From: Halichoerus grypus
Taxonomy: Eukaryota > Chordata > Mammalia > Carnivora > Phocidae
Direction: 5' to 3'
DNA: 64,000 nucleotides
Assembly (NCBI RefSeq): GCF_964656455.1
Contig: NC_135721.1
Span: 48,801,530 to 48,865,529, forward strand
Part shown: positions 56,285 through 64,000 of the stretch, piece after piece
Numbering within the stretch: position 1 is the first letter of the stretch
How the letters are laid out: every line of letters starts with the position of its first letter
Position numbers and translations under genes: made by a program
The notes under the pieces: model-generated
The model's input: the letters and a program-made list of their open reading frames with translations, nothing else
Told to the model about the DNA's origin: nothing
Databases searched by the model: none

Positions 56285-56495
56285 AAGAATAGTCCAGAGT
56301 TCATTTAAAATTCAATTTCTTTGTGTTTGCATAATGAATAGGTTTACATTGGTAAACACTCTAAAGATAAAAAGGATACAAAGTAAAATTCCCCCCCCCC
56401 CCACTTTCCATCTCCCAGCCACCCAGTTCTTTTCCTCTCGGGAAACAAACACTATTAGTGTTTTCTGTATTTTTTTCAGATCTATTTTGTGGTGG
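56285..56495 (-). mobile_element. L1/HAL1-type 3' fragment with C run
   Basis: Same antisense segment as at 15955: gataaaaaggatacaaagta, a C run, then ccagccacccagttcttttc. Confidence 0.6.
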
Positions 56496-56499
56496 GACT

Positions 56500-57560
56500 T
56501 TCTCCTCCCTTGAGTGTGGGTTGGACTTTGGGACTTGCTTGTGGTGTTGGGTAGACTTCCAGGACTAGGGCATAAATGGCATTGCAGCCCCCCCACCCTG
56601 CTGTGCTCTCACAGTGCAATCGAGCTGCCACGTCACAAGGACACTCAAGTAGCCCTCTGGAGAGAGGAGGAACCGAGGCCTCCTACCAGCATCCACGCGA
56701 GGGAGCTATCCTGGAAGCAGAGCCTCTAGGCTCGGATGAGCCTTCAGATAATCACAGTGCCCACTGACATTTGACTGCAACCTCGTGAGTTACCATGAAC
56801 CAAAACCTCCCCCACTGAGCTCTTCCCAAATTCTGGCCTAAAGAAATTGTGAGATAACACAGTTGATGCTTGTTTTCCCCAGCAGTTAGGTTCTATGAAG
56901 TCACCAAGAACACTGACTTCTCAAATAGTGAACCTTTACTCCCAGGGGAGATACACAATTAGGTTCTTGCTAGCCTCTGGTCACGTTTTTAACTGATCAG
57001 TACATAACCTTGTTTTATGTGTAAGAACACCGTATTTAATATACATTAATATACATTGTTGATTCATTAACATTGAATTCATGGCCAACAGCACTATAAC
57101 TTATGTTTGAACGAAGGTTATCTAACATACATTTTCTCCATAAGCTTTCCTGTGCCGAAGACCATTAGGTGGCACTTAAGCACTGCACTTGGGGGCTATT
57201 TTGTTGGAAATCAATAAAAAGTACAAAAATGTGAAAAACATGGCACTAAACAGACTGTGACAAGGATACCTGTTTACAGTATGAGAGCTGAAACAGGAAG
57301 GGGGAGCATCACCTCGTTCAGTCTCAGCTGGGAACGTGAGTATAGGGAAACTTAAATTTCTCCTTGCTCTGCACCTATCTGCAAATGACCACAAAAGCAC
57401 TTGAAGTATTGATTTTGGGCTTATAAATTAATTTTAGCAAGTAGGTAAGTTCACAGATACAGAATACATGAATAATGAGGATTAACTGTAAATATCTGTT
57501 GTTTTAGGCCACTAAGAACTGGGGTAATTTTCTCTGCAGCAGGAGATACATAAAACACCC
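56500..57560 (+). mobile_element. MLT1 LTR split by a Tigger element
   Basis: LTR text cttgagtgtgggttggactt, gagccttcagataatcacag, tgacatttgactgcaacctc and aaagaaattgtgagataa, then after the insertion aatatctgttgttttaggcc and actaagaactggggtaattt, the MLT1 3' end. Confidence 0.8.
56860..57488 (-). mobile_element. Tigger-type (pogo) DNA transposon, internally deleted, nested in MLT1
   Basis: The terminal inverted repeats are cagttgatgcttgtt at the left and, on the minus strand, cagttaatcctcatt at the right. A TA target duplication (one copy mutated to CA) sits at 56858-56859 and 57489-57490. The minus strand keeps a remnant of the transposase N-terminal coding region around 57060-57240, broken and non-functional. 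Confidence 0.75.
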
Positions 57561-57785
57561 TAATACTCATGCTATGATCCAAGTTCTTGCAGAATGATGA
57601 TATGTGCATAGAAAAGGATTTGGGACCAAAAATACCAGTGTAAGTGACTTTGGGTGAGTGGAATTATGGGTGTTTTTTAAGAGCCTTTATTTGATGGTAT
57701 ATTCTGATTTCTCCTGAAATAAGTATGTATTACTTTATGATAAGAAAACATAACAAAACATTTAAAATTATGTTGTTAAAGGTTG
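57560..57785 (+). mobile_element. L1 3' end fragment
   Basis: gagtggaattatgggtgttt and the following T- and A-rich text resemble L1 3' UTR. Confidence 0.45.
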
Positions 57786-57929
57786 TGTTTGTTCCAATTA
57801 GTTACCTATTATTGGACAATTATTTTGCAATAAATCCCATATTGTTAGACATTTATATGACATAACCAATCCCTTTTTGAATATTTAAGTAATTCCATCC
57901 CATCTCAAACCAGATTACTTTTGCTCAAA

Positions 57930-58690
57930 TTGTTTGGGGCCACCTGTTATCCTTCCTATTCTATCACTCCCTGTTGTCCTTTATCTTCAACCTCTACTCC
58001 TTGATTCCTTCCCAAACCTTGCTCTGGTTTTTCCCGTTGAAACAAACAACCCTCTTCTTTCCCCAACAATGCCTACATTCATAGCTTCCCTTTCCTCACC
58101 CCCAAACTCTTGGTCCACTGTAGTACACCTTCTGCTGGCATCCATTCAGTGGAAGTGTTGCCCCATCTCCTGTGGCTAAGTCTAATAGACACTTCTTGGG
58201 TCCTTTATTGCCCTAGGACTTCCTGCTGGTGCCCCTTCCCTCTCCCTTCTGGGTTTCCACACATTTTCTCCCTTTCTCCCTGTCTGCCTGCTCCTCTGTG
58301 GCCCCTTCAGAGCCAGTGCTCTTGGGGCTTCTCTCTCCTTGGTCCTCTTCTCTCCTCACTCGACACCCCCTCCCCGAGGAGCTCGCTCACGCCTCGGCTG
58401 CAGTTACCCCTGTATGTGAGGGCTCCCACCAGGTCCCATCAGCTGTCTGAGGCTGAGCCTGAGCTCCCACATGCATGTCAGCTCTCTTCTGGGCCTCTCA
58501 CTTGGATGTCGAGTTCACTCCACCTGGCTTGTCCGCACAAGGCCCATCATCTCCCTCCCCTAGTCTCTTCAGTCTCTTCTTCCCTGTCCCCACTTCAGTT
58601 TCTCACATGAAGAATTTGGGAGTTACTTCCCTCTCTTCCTCAGACTCTGCAAAGTGCCTGACACTCAGGAGCATTCAATTCATGTTAATT
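57930..58690 (+). mobile_element. L2 LINE coding-region fragment
   Basis: ctaatagacacttcttgggt, ggacttcctgctggtgcccc, tggtcctcttctctcctcac and ctctcacttggatgtcgag follow the L2 reverse-transcriptase region in order. Frameshifts and stops are present. Confidence 0.6.
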
Positions 58691-58699
58691 TAATGACTT

Positions 58700-59515
58700 T
58701 AATCAACCACCATGCCCGGTTGATTCCACCTTCTGAATGATACTAAAAACTGTTGGCCTCCCTCCACCATCTTCTATTGTTTGTTATTTCTGTTTCTCCA
58801 TTACTCTGTGGGACCTCAGAGGCGGTAGAGCTGTGAACCCAGGACACCTTAATAACATGCTAGGGGAGCCTGAAGTCCAGACTGCTCTCAAACTGGCACA
58901 GGGTTTCCTCTCTCAGAGCCGCAGCCCCACCCTCCTCCATCCAGGGGGAAGGGGTGCCTTTGAAACTGCATATCCTCAGGGCTGCCTCCGAAGGGGCACT
59001 TCTTTGTAAACACTGAAAAGCGAGATGAGATCCATCCCTGTCCAGTGTCTGGTCCAGCAGGATGCACGTCCACCTTACATTGGCTCGGGACAGCTGAGCC
59101 CAAGAGAAGGGGGGCTCCTGCCTTCAGGAGATCCCATCCCGGCTGTGAACCCGGACAGGAGGGAGGAGTAGCGGGGGGAAAGGGGTGGAGGGGCTGTGTG
59201 CATGTGTGCATGGTGGAAATATGGGGGCAATGAGGATGGCCAGGGTCTGGGAGAGGAGGGAATGACTAATATCCTTGCTGCTCGCCGACCTCCCCAAAAG
59301 GCAGCCTTGCTGATTGGGGCAAATCAACCTTGTCCAAGAAGCCCTGTTCAGGCCAGCCACTCTGGGAGAGCAGCCGCTAGAAGGGATTGTAGTTCTGAAA
59401 ATTACCGGCAGGGGGCGCGCTCAGCTCGCCTCTGCTCCGTGCGGGGCGGGGCGTGTGAAGTAAGCTCTGAGGGGAAGCTACAGAATGTGGGGAGCAAGTA
59501 TGAGGGAGAAATGAG
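58700..59515. other. Unassigned sequence with a GC-rich core at about 59.4 kb
   Basis: No exon is supported. A CTCF-like motif lies at 59405-59420, followed by tgcggggcggggcgtg, an SP/KLF-type box. Confidence 0.4.
59405..59420 (+). promoter_or_regulatory. CTCF-like motif
   Basis: ccggcagggggcgcgc carries the GCAGGGGGCGC core. Confidence 0.35.
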
Positions 59516-59519
59516 CTGA

Positions 59520-59960
59520 CTTCCACACTTCTCTCATGTATGACATCCCAAACTCAGGATACAGGAGAGGAGAGGTGCGGTGGTAGTCAGGGAAAGCGAG
59601 TGGAGTTTGAACCTGTGGATTGTGAGGTCCGGAGGGACATCCTGCGGGAGATGTGTACTGGCTGGGCAACCAGTATACAGTTCTGGAGCTATGGGGAAGA
59701 TTGGGGTTAAATACGCAGATCTGGGGTCACATTGCAATGGTGCAAATGCCTGAAGTAGCTGAGATTGTCCAGGGAGCATGAGCAAGAGGCAGACCAAAGG
59801 CAGAGGTCTGGGGAGCATCAGGATTTTTTAAGGGGCTGGGAAAAGAGAGAGTGGGCATACCAGAGAGGTTGTAGAATAACCAAGGGACAGTGTGGTGGAT
59901 GCAAGGGATGGGGGAATTTTAAAGTGTATGAGTGTCCCTGTTGCCAGCCCTCTAAAGAAG
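59520..59960 (-). mobile_element. L2 LINE antisense fragment
   Basis: gaggtccggagggacatcct, acgcagatctggggtcacat and gtctggggagcatcaggatt are decayed antisense L2 coding text. Confidence 0.5.
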
Positions 59961-60064
59961 AGACTTTGCCAGCCTGGTCCCAGGATCTTTATGATGTATG
60001 GTCCAGAGAGTGGGAAAACAGAGACAAAACCAAGAGGCTGGAGGGACGGTGGGGCCCTTAGCTA

Positions 60065-60610
60065 GAGAGGTGCTAATAAGTACTTAATAGAAACAACACA
60101 TAAAAAAAACCAAACAAACCAAAACTTCCTTAACAAAAGGAAATTCCCAGAAATCAACAGCAAACTTAATGGTAAAATGTTGAAGGCAGTCCTATAAAAT
60201 ATAAGACCAAGATAAAAATGTCCTTTATTGCTGCCATTATTCAGCATTGTAGTGCTACTTTGACAAGAAGACAAAAAGAAAGTGTAATTTTTGGAAAGGA
60301 AGAAACCAGATTATCATTATTTGCAGATGTTGTTATTATGTCACTAGAAAAGAGATGTCCCTGAAAAACTATTATAACTAACAAGAGAATTAAGTGGCTA
60401 ATGTAAAATCAACATACAAAAATCAACAGTTCTCCCACATACCAGTAATAAGTGATTAAAAACATAAATGTCAATCAAAATATGCTATTTCCAATAGCAA
60501 CTAGAAACTATAAAATACAGTACTTTTACACTTAAAATAGTTAAAATGGTATTTTATGTTGTGTATATTTTATACAATAAAAAATAAGAAATACTATAGG
60601 ATTTAAATTA
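60065..60610 (+). mobile_element. L1 ORF2 fragment
   Basis: tggtaaaatgttgaaggcag, attatcattatttgcagatg, tgtaaaatcaacatacaaaa and caacagttctcccacatacc follow the L1 RT region. Confidence 0.75.
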
Positions 60611-60709
60611 ATTTTTTAAAAAAGTGCACCACCCATATGAAGACAACTCTTAATCAATGCTTAAAAGAAGAAAAGAAGAAAAGCAAAATAAATGAAGAGA
60701 TACCCCATG

Positions 60710-63100
60710 TTCCCAGATGCTGTTAATTGTTTGGTATTTTAAGTCTGTTTTTACACCCCATGAACTAGGCATTACTAGAATTATTTTATACAGGCCACAT
60801 TACCTACATGTTTACCAATTTCTCTGTTCACCTTTCCTTCTTGAGTCTCTGGCTTTCCTTCTAGGATTATTTTCCTTCTTCCTGAAAGAACATTCTTTAG
60901 CAGTCCCACCGTACAGATTTACTAGTGCTAAACTCAGTTTTTGTTTATCTAGATATGTCCCTAATTCACCTGGTTCTTCAAAGGTAGTTTTGCTGAATAT
61001 ATAATTCTGTCGTGACTGTTACTTCCTCTTAATCCTTTAGTATATTATTTTGCTATCTTCTCTATTCCACTCTCGATGTTGACAAAACTTTGTCAGCTTA
61101 ATTTGTAGGTGATATGACTTTCCTTTCTGATGGCCTTTAAAGTTTTTTTTTCATGGAGAATTTCAAACGCACCCCAAAGTAGAGAAAAGAGTTTAATGAA
61201 CTTCCACATTCCCAGCACCTGGCATCAACAGTTAACAATATTTTGTCAACAGTGTTTCCTCTAGTCTACCTCCCCTTCCCTGGGGCATTTTTTGGTTTTG
61301 TTTTTGCTGGAGCCTTTAAAGCAAATTCCGTGGGTGCCTGGCTGGCTCAGCCGGTGGAACATGTTACTCTTGATCTCAGGGTCGTGAGTTCAAGCACCTC
61401 CTTGGGTGTAGAGATTACTTAAAAAAGTTAAAAAAAGAAAGCAAATTCCAGATATATATACAGATCATATTGTGTCATTGATAGCTAAGGACTTTTTGCT
61501 TTATTTCTATGTTAATCTCTTAATATAATCTAATTCCTCACACATGTTCAAATTTCTCTGATGGTCCCAGAAAGGTCTTTTTACAATTGGTTTGTTTGAC
61601 TCAGCATCCAAACAAAATCCACACTGTGCATTTGGTTGGTATGTCTAAGTCTCTTTTCATTGATCACAGCCCCACTCCACCTCCTTTTTTGTGTCGTTCA
61701 TTTGCTGATAAAAATAGGCCACTTGTCTTCTGGAATATCCCAAGAGTCAGGATTTATCTAATTGTTTCCTCATGATGTCATCTCACTTGTTCCTCTAGCT
61801 CCTGTATTTCCCATAAATTGGTAGTTCTGTCTAGATCCTTGATTAGATTTAGGTTAAATTATTTTGGCAAAATGCTGTCATAGCTGGTACTCCTATTGCA
61901 TTATGCTAAGAGGCACATTGTGTTTGGGTTATTGCGCTTTGATGTTAAATGCATCCATTACTGAATTAGAGGGTGTGAAATTGTGATTTCCTTCTAATTC
62001 TATCATTCCTCCTCCATTTACTAGATGGAATTAATCTATTAGAAACTTTTCATCAACTGCTTGATTGAAATGCAGTTGATGTATCAAGGTAATTAATGAG
62101 GGGGTGTGTGTGAGATTATCAAATTTTGGAAGTTTGTATATTTCCTGTGCTCAATATGCAGTCATTATTATTTATTATTATTTTTGATGCTGAGATTATC
62201 CCATCTTTAGCCAGTATTCCTTCAGGTTGGCTCCTGTGTCCTTTTAACATTACTCTGGTAGTCATTGACAACTTTATTACTTTATGAGTTAGTGAAATCT
62301 CCCAGGTTCATCTTGTATATTTCCTGTCCTAGAACTGGCATCAGCCATTTCTCCAGGGAGCCCTCATTCCTTTTAGTGAGAAATGGTATTTAGAGAGCAA
62401 ACTGGTTGTTGAGGGTGCTTATTGCTGCTGGGTTGTCATTTCTACAGAGAACAGAGCTAGAAAATACCTATTATACCTATTATTTACAAAGAAAAGTAAG
62501 CCATGAGTTCATATTGATGTTTCCAATTTAATTTTAAGATTACAAAGGTTTTTAACTGAACTTAAAAGAATTTTTAATCTCTGGCTGGTTTTTACAACTC
62601 TCCCTTTGTCTTTAGTATTCTTCAGTTTCCTTATAAGCATTTGGGGCAGACTTCTTTTTATTTATCCTGTTTGCTATTATATGGTACATCCTGTATTATG
62701 AGTTCATTTATTTCATCAGTTCTGGAATACTCTTCCTTTTTCTCTTCATATATTGCTTCTACTGCATTCTTTGCATAATGCCCCCCTGCAATTTTAATTA
62801 GACAAATGACAGGCTCTTTGATTCTGTGCTCCATAGCTCTTACATCTTCTGCCACGTTTTTCTTGTCCTGTTTCTCTTTGCTGTGTTTAAAGTAATTCCT
62901 TCAGCTCTTTCTTTACTATTTCTCTTTTCAGCTGTGTCTAATCTGTTTAATATTCAATGTACTCAATGAAGTGTTTTTTTTATTGTGGTGTTTATCAGTG
63001 AAAAACTGGAGGAAGATTACATTTCATCATACCCTGAATGCTTAAGTAAATTATTTTATGCACATAAAATGAATACTATGAAGTCTTTCACATGGTATTT
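60710..63100 (-). mobile_element. Long antisense L1 3' complex
   Basis: It contains gctgaatatataattctgtc, catttggttggtatgtctaa, ttgtcttctggaatatccca and cttgattagatttaggttaa, all known antisense L1 3'/ORF2 segments. The 65-codon minus-strand frame at 62658-62855 lies inside it and is LINE-derived or chance. Confidence 0.65.
61330..61437 (+). mobile_element. Old tRNA-like CAN SINE, short form
   Basis: tggctggctcagccggtgga (A-box-like) and gggtcgtgagttcaagcacc (B-box-like) are clear tRNA-gene promoter relics. aaagcaaattcc flanks it at 61318-61329 and 61438-61449. Confidence 0.88.
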
Positions 63101-63122
63101 ATAAAGTTAAAAAAACAATGTA

Positions 63123-63320
63123 CAGGGACACCTGGGTGGCTCAGTCAGTTAAGCGTCTGCCTTCGGCCCAGGTTATGATCCCAGGGTGCTGGGATCTAGC
63201 GTCAAGCTCCTTGCTCAGCGGGGAGTCTGCTTCTCCCTCTGCCTGCCACTCCTGCCCTGCTTGTGTTTGTGCTCTTTCTCTCTCTCTCTCTGACAAATAC
63301 ATAAATAAAATCTTTAAAAA
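63123..63320 (+). mobile_element. CAN SINE
   Basis: It is flanked by aaaacaatgta at 63112-63122 and 63321-63331. Confidence 0.94.
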
Positions 63321-63446
63321 AAAACAATGTATAAACAAAAACAACAAAAAAAGAGGGTTGCTCCAGACTAAGAGAAATTTAAGAGACACAATTACCAAAT
63401 GCATTATGTGGGTCCTAATGCAAATAGACCAACTACCAAAAAATAC

Positions 63447-63622
63447 ATTTTTTTAAAGAGAGGAAGTTGGGGAAGAGGCAGATAGGGAGGAAGAGTGGGT
63501 CTTAAGCAGGCTCCCTGCTGAGCGTGGAACCCAATGTAGGGCTCAGTCTCACAACCCTGAGATCACGACCTGACCGAAATTAAGAGTCAGATGCTTAACT
63601 GACTGAGCCACCCAGGGGCCCC
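63447..63622 (-). mobile_element. CAN SINE, older antisense copy
   Basis: aagcaggctccctgctgagc, gatcacgacctgaccgaaat and the end gagccacccaggggcccc. Confidence 0.9.
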
Positions 63623-63925
63623 TCCCAAAAGACTTTTTGAGACAACTGGGGAAATTTGAATATGACTCTAGTATTAGGGAATTCCAAGGAACTATTGTTA
63701 ATTTTGTTAAATGTGATAATGGCATTATATCTATATAAGAAAACATCTACATATTTTAGAATGCATTAAGTGTAGAATTTATTTAAAATACTTCAGCAGC
63801 AGCAAACATATACCACACACACAAGGAAAAGATGATGCAAGTTTGACAAAATTTTGGTAATTGTTGAATCTGGGTAATAGTCATATGGGAATTCATTAAA
63901 CTGTTCTCCCCACTTTTTGGGTATT
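63623..63925 (+). mobile_element. L1 3' end fragment
   Basis: gacaactggggaaatttgaa, ttaattttgttaaatgtgat and ttgttgaatctgggtaatag belong to the same L1 3' end as at 25600-26200. Confidence 0.7.
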
Positions 63926-64000
63926 TTTTTTTTTTTTAAGATTTTATTTATTTGACGGAGAGAGACACAGTGAGAGAAGGAATACAAGCAGGGGGAGTGG
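63926..64000 (-). mobile_element. CAN SINE cut by the window edge
   Basis: Poly-T, aagattttatttatttgacg and the first part of the body. The rest is beyond 64000. Confidence 0.9.

Larger units (their letters stand above)
15465..64000. other. Intergenic interval upstream of NOTO (no coding exon found)
   Basis: I searched the long frames on both strands for RAB11FIP5, the expected neighbour, and for processed pseudogenes, and found none. Frames above 100 codons here are in CpG-rich, microsatellite or repeat DNA and lack recognisable domains. Named repeats and candidate regulatory elements are listed separately. Confidence 0.7.

Noticed and set aside
61330..61437. Possible tRNA gene (A and B box-like sequence)
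   Set aside because: It is the tRNA-derived head of an old CAN SINE, with target duplications and an A-rich tail, and no cloverleaf.
62658..62855. 65-codon minus-strand frame that looks protein-like
   Set aside because: It is embedded in a long antisense L1 3' complex and I cannot assign it to a cellular gene.
1..64000. CRISPR arrays, operons, phage or IS elements
   Set aside because: The spliced genes, SINE/LINE content and microsatellites are mammalian. Recurrent repeats are SINEs without regular spacers.
15465..64000. RAB11FIP5 exons
   Set aside because: Synteny predicts this gene to the right on the plus strand. No frame resembling its C2-domain N-terminus or coiled-coil C-terminus is present, so it should begin beyond 64000.

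Overview
This is a mammalian nuclear window, almost certainly from an arctoid carnivore (bear, seal or mustelid type). About thirty tRNA-derived CAN SINEs lie in both orientations. Their consensus (gcctgggtggctcagt head, ctcaggtcatgatcc body, caaataaataaa tail) is the arctoid form rather than the dog SINEC_Cf or the cat form. Ancient LINE (L1, L2), MIR, MLT1, MER5-like, Tigger and ERVL remnants fill much of the rest. There are no operons or prokaryotic features. All genes were read by splicing exons by eye and comparing them with remembered family members.

Region 1 (1-9.4 kb) holds SMYD5 on the minus strand. Ten consecutive coding exons can be traced base by base from the start codon at 9389 down to 286, with correct GT/AG sites and reading phases throughout. 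The C-terminal quarter runs off the left edge. The first exon sits in a CpG island with a YY1-type element over the start codon and a DR1 nuclear-receptor element just upstream. Region 2 (11.5-15.5 kb) holds NOTO, the notochord homeobox gene, complete on the minus strand in three coding exons (250 codons) with its own CpG island. SMYD5 and NOTO are in the same order and relative orientation as I recall for human chromosome 2p13 (RAB11FIP5-NOTO-SMYD5-PRADC1). They are not known to act together: SMYD5 is a lysine methyltransferase and NOTO a node/notochord transcription factor.

Region 3 (15.5-64 kb) is about 48.5 kb with no coding exon that I can support. It would be the intergenic interval between the NOTO 5' end and the next gene, expected to be RAB11FIP5 on the plus strand beyond the right edge. 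From 16 to 42 kb it is repeat-dense: nested L1, serial SINE insertions, and a decayed ERVL provirus at 28.5-31.2 kb. From 42 to 51.5 kb it is relatively repeat-poor and GC-rich. That part contains an orphan CpG island (43.56-44.17 kb) carrying homeodomain-type motifs, a CTCF-like motif and an AT-rich non-repetitive block (48.0-48.4 kb), which together look like developmental regulatory DNA. From 51.5 to 64 kb it is again mostly L1, L2, MLT1 and SINE.

I found no undescribed gene system. The most interesting signals are a TG-repeat splice acceptor in NOTO, serial SINE insertions into one target site, a nearly identical 220-bp L1 segment in two places, and the candidate regulatory elements in the intergenic interval.
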